Shown: in pieces, positions 27,976 through 36,762 of the stretch
How positions within the stretch are numbered: the first letter of the stretch is position 1
Layout of the letters: the number at the start of each line of letters is the position of its first letter
Source: JAEUQQ01 sp963697285
GTDB lineage: Bacteria > Acidobacteriota > Vicinamibacteria > Vicinamibacterales > JAFNAJ01
Length of the DNA stretch: 64,000 nucleotides
Direction of reading: 5' to 3'
Assembly: GCA_963697285.1 (NCBI GenBank)
Contig: CAVONI010000012.1
Span: forward strand, 496,001 to 560,000
The notes under the pieces: model-generated
What the model saw: the letters and a program-made list of their open reading frames with translations, nothing else
Told to the model about the DNA's origin: nothing
Database searches by the model: none
Translations under genes and position numbers: made by a program

Positions 27976-28028
27976 CCTGATGGAGGCGCTCGCGCGACCG
28001 CTCGTCGGTCGCCGGCGCAGAACCTGGC

Positions 28029-28259
28029 CTAGGCCTGCTCGGGAATGCTCTTGCCGCGGCCACCGCGGCTGGCGAGGCCGCCCTTGCGGCCGGCGTTGCG
28101 TGCCTCGTCGGCGGTCCACTCGTGAGCGGTACCCTTCTCGTGTGCAGCCCGCCCGCCCTTGCTGGCGATCTCGCGCTGCTTCTCGGCTGACATGGACGCG
28201 AAGCCCCGGCGCATCTTCGGACGTGGTGTCGGTGCACTGGTGTTCATGGTGTCACTCAT
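28029..28259 (-). CDS. KGG-repeat stress protein (Con-10 like)
   Basis: 76 residues, basic and hydrophilic. It holds two KGG units: RGFASMSAEKQREIASKGG and DEARNAGRKGG, the latter followed by LASRGGRGK. The family (general stress protein, conidiation-specific 10) is small and probably disordered; its role is uncertain. ATG 28259 is preceded by GGAGGG. Divergent from a 328-base stretch that holds only a doubtful small ORF before the next gene. Confidence 0.85.
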   Translation of the reverse strand: MSDTMNTSAPTPRPKMRRGFASMSAEKQREIASKGGRAAHEKGTAHEWTADEARNAGRKGGLASRGGRGKSIPEQA

Positions 28260-28389
28260 TGTGTAAACCCTCCTGCCATCACCCCCCTGTGTCGATCGAT
28301 GGATGACACGGTGACGGGTGCGGCCTCCGCCGCACACCTCTTGCTTATCAACATGTGTGCCAGCAAATTCGGCACGATGTCAAGAATCG

Positions 28390-28527
28390 ATGGAGCGTGC
28401 GAACTCGTTATCCTTCAATGCTTTCGACGAACAACTCCGCGAACGGCTGGCGTTGCTGGAAACCGGACTTCCCCGCTGGCGCATTGAATTGATACAGATG
28501 CTCGTCGATTCCAATACAGCCGAGTAG
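28390..28527 (+). CDS. Possible 45-residue protein
   Basis: The ORF reads MERANSLSFNAFDEQLRERL and continues with a Leu-rich amphipathic stretch ending LIQMLVDSNTAE. I do not recognise it. Support is indirect: the 28330-28570 stretch is visibly richer in A/T than its surroundings and the peptide has a sensible acidic-amphipathic helical composition. Against it, there is no Shine-Dalgarno and the length is short. The rest of the gap between the KGG and YggX genes shows nothing else. Confidence 0.3.
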   Translation: MERANSLSFNAFDEQLRERLALLETGLPRWRIELIQMLVDSNTAE

Positions 28528-28588
28528 GAATGCAACACGGGCGGACGCCTGCACTGCGTGTAGGGGGCTGTTGTTGTACCATGCCGGC

Positions 28589-28897
28589 ATGACCATCTTC
28601 GGAGCGCAGCCCCCGGCGTCGGGCCCACGCATGGTGAAGTGTGTGAAGCTCGGCCGCGAACTTCCCGGACTCGACGAAAAGCCCTGGCCAGGGGAACTCG
28701 GTCAGCGCATCTACGACAACGTCTCGGCCGAGGCCTGGGCCATGTGGGAAGAGCGCATGAAGATGATCCTCAACGAGTACCGCCTGATGCCTTTCCAGAA
28801 GGAAGCCCAGGAACTCGTCGCCAGGCACATGGAGGAGTTCTTCTTCGGCGAGAGTGCCTCGCTGCCTCCCGGCTACGTACCCCAGAAGTCGAAGTAG
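28589..28897 (+). CDS. Fe(II)-trafficking / oxidative damage protection protein (YggX family)
   Basis: 102 residues. The core begins MVKCVKLGRELPGLDEKPWP and continues GELGQRIY...WAMWEERMKMILNEYRL, then EAQELVARHMEEFFFGE. This is the YggX/Fe-S protection fold, with the single conserved Cys (residue 18) involved in resisting oxidants in characterised members. ATG 28589 is preferred because TACCAT at 28577-28582 is 6 nt upstream, fitting the leaderless pattern; TTG 28571 or 28574 would extend it, and ATG at residue 15 would match E. coli length. It ends 2 bases before the convergent ATP-grasp gene. Confidence 0.88.
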   Translation: MTIFGAQPPASGPRMVKCVKLGRELPGLDEKPWPGELGQRIYDNVSAEAWAMWEERMKMILNEYRLMPFQKEAQELVARHMEEFFFGESASLPPGYVPQKSK

Positions 28898-28899
28898 TG

Positions 28900-30153
28900 T
28901 CAGAGCGTCAGGTCGCGATCGAACCTGAATGTGAGCAGGCGGTGCGCGTCGCGCACCCGTGCCACTGCGCCCTCGGGCGAGTCAGCTGACGCGAAGACGA
29001 AGCCCAGGTAGCTGTGCCCTTCGGGCAACGGTTCGAAGAACTGCCCTGCCGACGCGGTGATCACCACGTCGCGCACCCCGGCCACGGCACGCGCCCGCTC
29101 GACACCCTCGACGCTGCGGAACCGGCCGCGTGACGGAATCGGCATCATCATCACCGCCGACGCCTGGGCCTCGCGGCCGAACCCCTCGAGCGGGTCGTCG
29201 AGCGCGAATCGCAGCAGCACCTCCTCGAAGGGGATGTCGTCGCGCCCGTGCGTGCGGAACCGGAGCGATCGGCCGCACAGGCCGCCAATGGGACGCGGCG
29301 CCACTTCCAGGATGTAGACCCCCGACGTGTTCACCCGGCACTCCGCGTGCACCGGGCCATGCGCCAGGCCAATGGCCGCTGCCGCATGCGCCACGGTGCC
29401 CGCGATGAGGCGCTCGGTTGCCTCGGGCATGCCTGGCGGCGTCACGTAGATGGTCTCCTCGAAGAACGGACCATCCAGCGGGTCGGGCTTCGCGAAGATC
29501 GCGAACACGCGGAGCCGGCCGCGATCCATCACGCCCTCGAGCGCGTACTCCTGCCCGGGAATGAACCCCTCGACCAGGATGTCGCGGTGGTCGGCCCCGG
29601 TCGACACGTCCGGGCGGTCGAGCAACGCCGCGATTCTGGCGCGCGCACGTTCGAACGCCGCCACGTCGTCTGCCCGGATGACCCCGCGGCTCGCCGACAG
29701 GCCGATCGGCTTGAGCACGCACGGAAAGCGCAGGCGATCGGCAAACGCGTCGAGCGGCGTGTCGACCGGCGCCGAGATGAACCATGGCGTCGCGAGATCC
29801 GCCGCGAGGAGCCGTCCGCGGGTGTGCACCTTGTGGATCGCCACGCCCACGCCCTGCGGCGGATGAAACGGGACGCCCAGGCGTGCCGCCGCGCACGCTG
29901 CCACGTAGGCCGGCCGGTCGCCCAGACCGATGACGCCCGACACGCCCTCAGCCTGCAGCCGATCGGCGATGGTGGTGGCAGCCGCGTGAGGGTCGCCGAA
30001 CCTCACGGGGATCGCGCCGTCCCGCCACGGGTCCTTCAGCGACTGGCAGCGGTCGGTGGCGTACACGAGATCGACCCCGAGTACCGTCGCGGCGTCCTCG
30101 AAGGCGTGCGTCTGGTACCCGGTGGTCGCGGCAACAATCAGGATGCGGCTCAT
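28900..30153 (-). CDS. ATP-grasp domain ligase (partner of the radical-SAM selenoprotein)
   Basis: 417 residues. A pre-ATP-grasp Rossmann-like region (MSRILIVAATTGYQTHAFEDA) is followed by the ATP-grasp fold: LRFPCVLKPIGLSASRGVIR (ATP-binding Lys and Gly/Ser loop), DILVEGFIPGQEYALEGV (second strand), and HAECRVNTSGVYILEVAPRPIGG (metal-binding Glu and Asn/Arg region). It resembles carnosine-synthase/BacD-type carboxylate-amine ligases, which join amino acids or carboxylates using ATP. The C-terminal SAGQFFEPLPEGHSYLGFVFA is a typical closing domain. It starts 38 bases after the extended radical-SAM gene on the same strand, so an operon is likely. Substrates unknown. Confidence 0.88.
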   Translation of the reverse strand: MSRILIVAATTGYQTHAFEDAATVLGVDLVYATDRCQSLKDPWRDGAIPVRFGDPHAAATTIADRLQAEGVSGVIGLGDRPAYVAACAAARLGVPFHPPQGVGVAIHKVHTRGRLLAADLATPWFISAPVDTPLDAFADRLRFPCVLKPIGLSASRGVIRADDVAAFERARARIAALLDRPDVSTGADHRDILVEGFIPGQEYALEGVMDRGRLRVFAIFAKPDPLDGPFFEETIYVTPPGMPEATERLIAGTVAHAAAAIGLAHGPVHAECRVNTSGVYILEVAPRPIGGLCGRSLRFRTHGRDDIPFEEVLLRFALDDPLEGFGREAQASAVMMMPIPSRGRFRSVEGVERARAVAGVRDVVITASAGQFFEPLPEGHSYLGFVFASADSPEGAVARVRDAHRLLTFRFDRDLTL

Positions 30154-30191
30154 CGCGTCTCAGCCAGTTCAATCGCTGGCGCTTGCGGGAA

Positions 30192-31580
30192 TCAGAAGGG
30201 AGCCGCCGGCTCCCCTGTGGGCTCGGCTCAACAGTACCAAGGCTCGTCAATCGTCGCGATGGTCGCCCCGCGGGTGCGCCCGCGGTCGGCCGAGGCGCTG
30301 ACCCGCACGCCGTGGGCCACCGCGCAGGCGACCACGGCCTCGAACACCGCGCGACGCGGCCGGCGGCCAGTGCGTGTCACGACATCCATCACGGCTCGCT
30401 GCAGCACATCCAGGCGCGGATCGGGATGGTCCCAGCGGTAGGCAAGGTGCGCTGGGTTGAAGTCTGGCGCCAGCGCGGCAATCTCCGGCAGGTCGCGCAA
30501 CAGCGAGCCCGCCGGGACGAGCAGCCGCAAAGCCAGCTGGACCGGCGCGACGACGTCGATCAGGTGCCAGTCGGCGATGGTGTCGAGGAACTCCCCGTAC
30601 GTCTCGTGCGACGTCCACGGCGTGAACGCGACAAATGTCGGGGCGATCGGCAGCCCGATCTCGCGCGCGTGGGCGACCACCGACTCGGCATCCGCACGGG
30701 TGTGTCCCTTGGCCAGCCGCACCAGCACGGTATCGTCGAACGACTCGAACGCGCTCGTGACGAACGCGCAACCCGTCGCGACGAGGGTTGACAGCGCGCC
30801 GCGATGCGCTGCGAGATGCTCGACCTTGATCGTGGCGTCGTACGTCAGGCCTGGATGGCGTGTTGCCAGCGCCTCGACGATGCGGAGGGCATGCGTGACG
30901 CCATTGAAGAAGTCGGGATCACCGAACGTGATGTGCGTGGCCCCTGACGCCACCTGCTGCGCGATGTCGGCGAGCACGATTTCGACCGGCACGACGCGGA
31001 AGTGCCCGTTGTAGAGCGGCACGATTGGGCAATGCCGGCACAGGTGCTTGCATCCGCGGGTCGTGTCGGTCGAACCGACGACCCGCTGGCCGCCGCCGTC
31101 GGCGTCCGCCAAGCGGGCGTATCGCGCCAGCGGCGGCAGGCCACGCCGGTCGGGCACGCGAAACGCGATCCGTGGAACGGTTGACGCCGATGCCGTCGAC
31201 CGAGGCAGGGTCGCCGCAGCGAGCGAATCGGCCAGGTCGCGCAGGTCGGACTCGAACTCGGGCCCGAGGATGGTGTGGACGCCGCACGCGCGAAGATGCT
31301 CCGCGTTCGGTGGCGCGTACAGCCCGAATGCACAGATGTGGGCGCCTGGGACGACCTGCCGCACACGCTCGATCAGCGGCAGCGCCAGTCGCGTCGCGGT
31401 GTGCATGGGCAGGTGCACACCCACGAGATCCGCCAGCGCGACGACGTCGGCGTCGAGCGGCTCCCGTGACACGTCGCACGGAACGACCTCGTGCCCCGCC
31501 TCGCGCAGCCACGCGGCGGGCGACGCCAGCCCGAACGGCTGGCGGCCGAGTTCGTAGGTCGCGATCAGGACGACGCGCAT
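30192..31580 (-). CDS. CUAEP-tail B12-binding radical SAM selenoprotein (in-frame UGA read as Sec)
   Basis: A standard translation stops at the TGA at 30228-30230 after ...IDEPWYC (450 residues). Read through, the frame continues A-E-P-T-G-E-P-A-A-P-F to TGA at 30192-30194: 462 residues with Sec at 451 in C-U-A-E-P. The N-terminal 140 residues are a cobalamin-binding-like Rossmann domain (VVLIATYELGRQPFGLASPA). The radical-SAM cluster is Cys177-x3-Cys181-x2-Cys184 (GCKHLCRHC), followed by FGDPDFFNG and the SAM-barrel strands. From memory, CUAEP/CCAEP-tail radical SAM (seleno)proteins are a recognised family; the reaction is unknown. A hairpin right after the UGA fits a bacterial SECIS. It starts 9 bases after the transporter stop and is followed by the ATP-grasp gene. 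Confidence 0.87.
30196..30230 (-). promoter_or_regulatory. Candidate bacterial SECIS element with its UGA
   Basis: On the minus strand the UGA (30230-30228) is followed by 11 nt, then AGGGGAGCC paired with GGCUCCCUU (9 bp, one G-U) around a GGC loop (30207-30205). The loop begins 20 nt after the UGA and starts with G, within what is described for bacterial SECIS elements (apical loop roughly 16-37 nt downstream, with G among its first bases). The stem lies inside the coding extension, as bacterial SECIS elements do. It could instead be taken for a terminator, but the ATP-grasp start is 38 bases past the final stop and there is no U-tract. Confidence 0.7.
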
Positions 31581-31589
31581 GCGTCGATG

Positions 31590-32894
31590 TTACTTCGCCG
31601 GACGCGGTGCGACGAATCGGTCGTAGAGCACCATGAGCGTGGTCGAGACGACCCCGATTGCGCCAATCACCAGCCACATCTGCTGCGGGGCGCCCGCGCC
31701 CGGTCCTGGCTGCAGCACGCCATCGACCCTGATGCCGACGTAGTGGGTCACCAGCGGGCCCGCGATCCAGCCGGCCACGAACGTGCCGATCGCGACGGGC
31801 AGGAAGGCGAAGCCCATGTAGGTGCCCACCTGGTCCTTGGGCGCCAGGTCGGCGACGTACTCGTAGTAGCGAGGTGCTTGCGTCGCCTCGCCGACGGCGA
31901 ACAGCGCGATGGCGCCGATCGTGATGGCGGTGATGGCCGGGGACAGGCCGATGATGAACCACGAAAGGCTCGCCAGCGCGAAGCCGACGGTCATGGCACG
32001 GATCGGCTTCAGCTTCTTGGCCAGCGCCGTCGCGGGCACGGTCACCAGGATGATCGTCCACGCATCGACGGTCTCGATGATCTCGAACCGCGGGAACTCG
32101 AGCACGTCGCGCACGAAGAACGGCAGCGAGTAGAAGATCTGCCAGAACATGATCCAGAAGCCCGAGAACACCACCAGGAACGCCATGAAGCGCAGGTCGG
32201 CGAAGACCTTGACCATGTCGCCGAGCACGAGCCCCATCGACTTCGTCGGCGGCGCATCCGCGGGTCGCGGCGGCTCCTTGAAGAACACCAGCGTTGCTAT
32301 CAGCAGCAGGAACGTGACGGCCGACGACATCACCAGGACGTACGCGATCCCGAGGTTCTCGCGCACCGGCACGGCGAGCAGCGGGCCAATCGCACCGCCG
32401 ACGTTCACGAGCATGTAGTAGACCGAGTACCCCAGCGACTTCGTCTCGGCCGTCGTCGTTCGCGCGACCGTTCCGACGATGCTCGGCTTGATCAACGACC
32501 CGCCGGCCGCGGTGATCATCAGGGCGATCAGCGTGTACGTCTTGGCGCCGAACAGCGCGACGAGGCCCTGTCCTGCCGGCAATCCAGCGAGCCCGATCAG
32601 GAAGTACCCCACCGAGAAGATGGCGAAGCAGATCGACAGCGAGGTCTTGAACCCGTAACGGTCGACCACCGTGCCCGCGAGGATGGGCAGGAAGTAGAGC
32701 ATCGTGTTGAAGACGCTGCCCACCAGCCACCCCGCCGACTCGGGACCGAGTCCCACGGTCTCGGCGATGTACACGGTGAGGACGGCCTTGCTGCCGTAGT
32801 AGGCAAACCGCTCGAAGAGCTCGAGGGTGTTCGCCACCCAGAAGTCCTTCGAGAACCCGGTCCGCATCGCCTGCAGGGTGTCGCTGATGGCCAC
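31590..32894 (-). CDS. POT/PTR family proton-dependent transporter (MFS)
   Basis: 434-residue polytopic membrane protein with about 12 helices. POT signatures: ELFERFAYYGSKAVLTVYIA near the N-terminus, corresponding to the ExxERFxYY motif, and GYSVYYMLVNVGGAIGPLLA matching the PTR2 signature (F-x-x-x-Y-x-x-I/V-N-x-G-x). Known members take up di- and tripeptides or amino-acid conjugates with protons. The start is GTG 32894, because GGGAG lies 9 nt upstream; GTG 32924 is the alternative. It is the first gene of a tight run with the CUAEP radical-SAM and ATP-grasp genes (9-base gap). Confidence 0.87.
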   Translation of the reverse strand: MAISDTLQAMRTGFSKDFWVANTLELFERFAYYGSKAVLTVYIAETVGLGPESAGWLVGSVFNTMLYFLPILAGTVVDRYGFKTSLSICFAIFSVGYFLIGLAGLPAGQGLVALFGAKTYTLIALMITAAGGSLIKPSIVGTVARTTTAETKSLGYSVYYMLVNVGGAIGPLLAVPVRENLGIAYVLVMSSAVTFLLLIATLVFFKEPPRPADAPPTKSMGLVLGDMVKVFADLRFMAFLVVFSGFWIMFWQIFYSLPFFVRDVLEFPRFEIIETVDAWTIILVTVPATALAKKLKPIRAMTVGFALASLSWFIIGLSPAITAITIGAIALFAVGEATQAPRYYEYVADLAPKDQVGTYMGFAFLPVAIGTFVAGWIAGPLVTHYVGIRVDGVLQPGPGAGAPQQMWLVIGAIGVVSTTLMVLYDRFVAPRPAK

Positions 32895-32978
32895 GATGAC
32901 GTGCTCCCTTCGACTCGTGTGCACGCGTGCGCGCCGTTCATTCGCCTCGCCAGGGCGCCGCGCGCGCGCAGCACGGGC

Positions 32979-33815
32979 TTACTGTACCGCGGCCTTCGAC
33001 AATTGCTCGATGCGGGCCTTGATCCGCGCATTCGCCGGGAACTGCTGCGCGAGCTCCTGCAGCGCCGCGACGGCCTCGGCGTGCCGTCCGTCGGCGATCA
33101 GCGCATCCGCCTTCAACATCGTGGCGCGGACCTGCATCGAGGCGTTGCCTGCCGGCACCTGCATCGTCGAGAGGGCCTGCAGCGCCCCGGCAGTGTCCTT
33201 GCGGTCGATCAGACGCGACTCGGCCTGCATCAACTGCACGTCGATGTTGCTGCTGAAGCGCCGCGCGGCCTCGTCGATGAGATCGGCCGCCCCGTCAGGG
33301 CGGCCGGACTTCCGCTCGAGTTGGGCCTGGTGATACAGGCCTGCCAGCAACAGGCGGCCGACATCCTGCGTGTCCCCGCTGCGGATCCCCGGACCGCCTG
33401 CATAGGAGTAGACGATCTCGCCGCCGTGCTCGGCCGTCTTGTACATGCTGTAGACCGCGGCCAGGCCGACGACCGCTGCGGCCGCGTGTACGAGCTTCAC
33501 CTTCGGCGATCGACGCAGGACCAGCGCCAGCAACTCGATCACCGCCAGGCCGACGACGATGTCGTGGGTGCGTTCGGCCCACTCTTCATGCTCGACCACG
33601 ATGCTGCGCACGCCCGGAATCCGTTCGACAGGTCCATGCGCATCCTCGCCGCTCTTGACCGCGCCGAGCACGGCCAACGCCCCGCCGAGCAGCAGCGTCG
33701 CGGCCGCCGGCCCGATCCACGCGGGACGTCCCAGCAGCGACACGACGCGGAACAACACGCCGACCACGATCAACACGATGGCGAAGTGAACGACCTGCGG
33801 ATGGTATGCGCCCAT
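32979..33815 (-). CDS. DUF2231-like membrane protein with C-terminal TPR-like helices
   Basis: 278 residues. The N-terminal half has four hydrophobic helices and opens GAYHPQVVHFAIVLIVVG, the HPxxVHF start of DUF2231 proteins, with conserved His also at EHEEWAERTHD and AEHGGEIVYSY (possible heme or metal ligands, inference). Residues about 150-278 are helical with TPR-like spacing (LYHQAQLERKSGRPDGAADL ... AVAALQELAQQFP). GAGGGAG precedes ATG 33815. It lies upstream of the transporter gene on the same strand (84 bases apart). Confidence 0.72.
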   Translation of the reverse strand: MGAYHPQVVHFAIVLIVVGVLFRVVSLLGRPAWIGPAAATLLLGGALAVLGAVKSGEDAHGPVERIPGVRSIVVEHEEWAERTHDIVVGLAVIELLALVLRRSPKVKLVHAAAAVVGLAAVYSMYKTAEHGGEIVYSYAGGPGIRSGDTQDVGRLLLAGLYHQAQLERKSGRPDGAADLIDEAARRFSSNIDVQLMQAESRLIDRKDTAGALQALSTMQVPAGNASMQVRATMLKADALIADGRHAEAVAALQELAQQFPANARIKARIEQLSKAAVQ

Positions 33816-33905
33816 GGACTCCCTCGATGTCGACGCCGACAGTGCGAGTGTGCCGGGGATTCTACCGCCCGGACGACGGATCGTCGACGGAAAGCTGTGG
33901 AGCGT

Positions 33906-34286
33906 TTACCGCAGGTGCGCCGCGAACAGCTGCACCACCTCGTCGCGCATCGCAGCGGCCTCGTCGGGTCCGCGCCGGATGGCGTCGGTGACGCAGTGGG
34001 TCAGGTGGTTCCGCAGCAGTTCGCGCGAGACTGCGCGCAAGGCCTCCTGCACCGACACGACCTGCATCAGCACGTCGGCGCAGTAGCGCTCTTCGTCGAC
34101 CATCCGCTGCAGGCCACGCACCTGTCCCTCGATGCGGCGCAGGCGCGCCAGGTTCCGGCGCTTGATCGCCGGATCGACCGCGATCGCGTGCCGCACGTCA
34201 CCGCCAGGCGCAGTCCCGGCCTGGCACCCGCACGAGGCAGCCGATTCGCCCGTCTCCACGTGCTCGTCTGTTTGGGTCGTCGTCAT
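33906..34286 (-). CDS. csoR: Copper-sensing CsoR-family repressor
   Basis: 126 residues. All-helical CsoR/RcnR/FrmR fold: LARLRRIEGQVRGLQRMV, then Cys69, and NHLTHC giving His94 and Cys98. The spacing (Cys +25 His +29 Cys) equals the Cu(I) triad of characterised CsoR. The N-terminal tail adds a Cys-Gly-Cys (19-21) of unknown use. The start overlaps the copA stop (ATGA), so the repressor is made from the copZ-copA message it presumably controls. Confidence 0.92.
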   Translation of the reverse strand: MTTTQTDEHVETGESAASCGCQAGTAPGGDVRHAIAVDPAIKRRNLARLRRIEGQVRGLQRMVDEERYCADVLMQVVSVQEALRAVSRELLRNHLTHCVTDAIRRGPDEAAAMRDEVVQLFAAHLR

Positions 34287-36646
34287 GATGTGATCCGCGT
34301 GCGGCGCAGGCGCAGGCTGTTGGTGACCACGGTCACCGAACTGAACGCCATCGCCGCGCTTGCCAGGATGGGACTCAGCGTGATGCCCCAGGGCGCGAGC
34401 ACGCCGGCCGCCACGGGCACCGCAAGCACGTTGTAGGCGAAGGCCCAGAAGAGGTTCTGCCGCATCGTCGCGACGGTGCGGCGTGCAAGGTGCACCGCCG
34501 TCACGAGCATCGACAGGTCGCCACGCATCAGCGTCACGTCGGCAGCGTGCATGGCCACGTCGGTGCCGGTGCCCATCGCCACGCCGACGTCGGCGCGGGC
34601 GAGCGCCGGCGCGTCGTTGATGCCATCGCCCACCATCGCCACGCGCTGGCCCGAGGCGACCAGCGTGTCGACCGCGTGCAGCTTGTCTTCAGGTGTCGCC
34701 CCTGCGACAACGTGATCGATGCCGAGACGCGCGGCCATCGGCTGTGCGACCGCCGCACGGTCACCCGTGAGCATCGTCAGCCTGACGCCGAGGGCGCGGA
34801 GGCTGGCGACCACCGCCGACGCATTCCCCCGTTCGCGATCGGCCAGCGTGATGCGTCCGAGCAGGCGTTCGTCGGACGCGATGAAGACATCGGTGTGGGG
34901 TGACGCGTCGGTGGCCTCGGGTTCGCCCGCGGCCTCGGCCGGAAGCGCGATGCCGCGTTCCTCGAGAAAGGCCGCCTTCCCTGCCAGCACGACCTGCCCA
35001 TCCAGCGTTCCCGACACACCGCCCCCGGCAACTGCGGTGATGGTCGCCGCCTGCGGAAACGCGATTGCGCGCTCACGCGCGAGATCGACGATGGCGCGTG
35101 CCAGCGGATGCTCAGAATCGCGCTCGACCGCGGCGGCCGCGCGCAGGACGTCTGCCTCGGTGACACCGGGCGCAGGCGTCACGCTGATCACGCGCGGACG
35201 TCCCTCGGTGAGGGTGCCGGTCTTGTCGAACGCGATGGCGGTTACCATCGACAGCCGCTGGAGCGCATCGCCGCTCTTGAACACGATGCCCATGGACGCC
35301 GCACGACCGCTCGCGACCATCATCGCCGTTGGAATCGCGAGGCCCATCGCGCACGGGCACGCGATGATGAGCACGGCCACGGCAGCGACGATCCCACGCG
35401 CTGCGCCTGACGTCCCCCCGAAGGCGAACCAGCTGGCCCAGGTGGCCAGCGCGATGACGACGATGACCGGCACGAAGACCGCGCTGACGCGGTCTGCGAG
35501 GTCCTGCATCGGGGCGCGTGACGCCTGAGCGTCGCGCGTCATCCTGACGATCTGCGCAAGCACCGCGTCGGCGCCGAGCGATGTCGCCCGCACGCGGAGC
35601 GCGCCCTGTCCGTTCATCGTGCCGCCAATCACGCGCGCGCCGGTTGACTTGGCGATCGGCTCCGACTCCCCGGTGAGCATCGACTCGTCGACGTCGCTCT
35701 CGCCCGCCGTGACGATGCCGTCCACGGGGATGCGCTCACCCGGGCGAATGGCCGCGATGTCGCCCGTCCGCACCTGGTCGATCGACACGTCACGTTCCAC
35801 GTCGTCAATCACGAGCCGTGCCGTGGCCGGACGCAGTTGCATCAGCGACCTGAGGGCTTCGGATGTCCGCTGCTTCGCGCGCGCCTCGAGCAGGTTGCCG
35901 AGCAGCAGGAACGCGATGATGAAGACGACCGCCTCGTAGTAGACGTCGGGCGCGAGCGCGCGCGCGGTGAACCAGCCGGGCGCGAACGTCGCGACGAGCG
36001 AGAAGGTCAGCGCGGCGAGCGTACCCAGGGCGATCAGGGTGTTCATGTTGGCCGTGCCGTGCCGCGCCGCACTCCAGGCACGCGTGTAGAAATGCCGCCC
36101 CGCCCAGCCCATCACCAGCAGCGTGAGCGACAGCGTCGCGGCGTGCAGGACGCGGGGGTCGATCTGGTACAAGGCGGGCGCCAGCGCGCGCAGGCGCGGG
36201 TCGAAGCGCGCCATCCACCACTGCATGAAGGGATCGGCACTGCCGGCGCCGTGCGCGAGGTGCGCCGCAGAGGCCATCAATGGCATCGAGAGCGCCATGA
36301 CGAGGGCACCGGCGGCGAGCGCCACGCCGGCCTTCCACCGCAAGGCGCGCGCCTCACTCGCCACCGCCGCGTCGTGCGCCGCCTGTTCATCGAGCAGCGC
36401 CCGTTCGTCGAACGGCACGTGCGCGTCGTAGCCGGCGTCGCGCACGACCTCGACCAACCGTTCGGGCGACGTCACCGCCGGGTCGAAGGCCACGGTTGCC
36501 TGCCCCAGCAGCAGGTTCACGCTGGCCTCGGTCACGCCAGCCTGGCGCGACAGGGCGCGTTGGACGGCGGCGGAACAGGCCGCACAGGTCATCCCGCTGA
36601 CGGGCAGGACGGTTGCCGCAGATGACGAGACCTGGGGTTCGGCCAC
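34283..36646 (-). CDS. copA: Cu(I)-exporting P1B-type ATPase
   Basis: 787-residue heavy-metal ATPase. One N-terminal HMA domain has GMTCAAC (Cys21, Cys24). Membrane helices follow, with the transport motif CPCAMGL; the phosphorylation motif is DKTGTLTEG, with actuator TGES. The nucleotide domain has the SEHPLA motif, and GDGINDAPALARADVG is the hinge; the last helices end the protein. The CPC and the MxxSS-like C-terminal helix indicate Cu(I) specificity. Exports copper from the cytoplasm. Preceded by copZ (116 bases) and overlapping csoR. Confidence 0.95.
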   Translation of the reverse strand: MAEPQVSSSAATVLPVSGMTCAACSAAVQRALSRQAGVTEASVNLLLGQATVAFDPAVTSPERLVEVVRDAGYDAHVPFDERALLDEQAAHDAAVASEARALRWKAGVALAAGALVMALSMPLMASAAHLAHGAGSADPFMQWWMARFDPRLRALAPALYQIDPRVLHAATLSLTLLVMGWAGRHFYTRAWSAARHGTANMNTLIALGTLAALTFSLVATFAPGWFTARALAPDVYYEAVVFIIAFLLLGNLLEARAKQRTSEALRSLMQLRPATARLVIDDVERDVSIDQVRTGDIAAIRPGERIPVDGIVTAGESDVDESMLTGESEPIAKSTGARVIGGTMNGQGALRVRATSLGADAVLAQIVRMTRDAQASRAPMQDLADRVSAVFVPVIVVIALATWASWFAFGGTSGAARGIVAAVAVLIIACPCAMGLAIPTAMMVASGRAASMGIVFKSGDALQRLSMVTAIAFDKTGTLTEGRPRVISVTPAPGVTEADVLRAAAAVERDSEHPLARAIVDLARERAIAFPQAATITAVAGGGVSGTLDGQVVLAGKAAFLEERGIALPAEAAGEPEATDASPHTDVFIASDERLLGRITLADRERGNASAVVASLRALGVRLTMLTGDRAAVAQPMAARLGIDHVVAGATPEDKLHAVDTLVASGQRVAMVGDGINDAPALARADVGVAMGTGTDVAMHAADVTLMRGDLSMLVTAVHLARRTVATMRQNLFWAFAYNVLAVPVAAGVLAPWGITLSPILASAAMAFSSVTVVTNSLRLRRTRITS

Positions 36647-36762
36647 GGTTGTGCGACCTACCTTTCGACTCGGTTGTGTTGCGTGCAGATCATGTGCGAA
36701 CCAACCTTGACGAACGTGCCCGTTCCGTGTCGGTACGGCCTCGACACAGATGAACTCAGGGT

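Noticed and set aside
28029..28119. Long alternative frames in the KGG gene region
   Set aside because: The short KGG protein with GGAGGG and a family-typical composition explains the region; the longer frames are Arg-rich shadows.
30228..30230. Ordinary stop for the radical-SAM gene
   Set aside because: The downstream codons read A-E-P in frame, the hairpin fits a SECIS, and the tail matches a known selenoprotein motif; recoding explains the data better.
31491..34436. 981-codon open frame on the plus strand
   Set aside because: It lies antisense to the transporter and DUF2231 genes and shows repetitive His/Arg/Asp composition typical of shadow frames.
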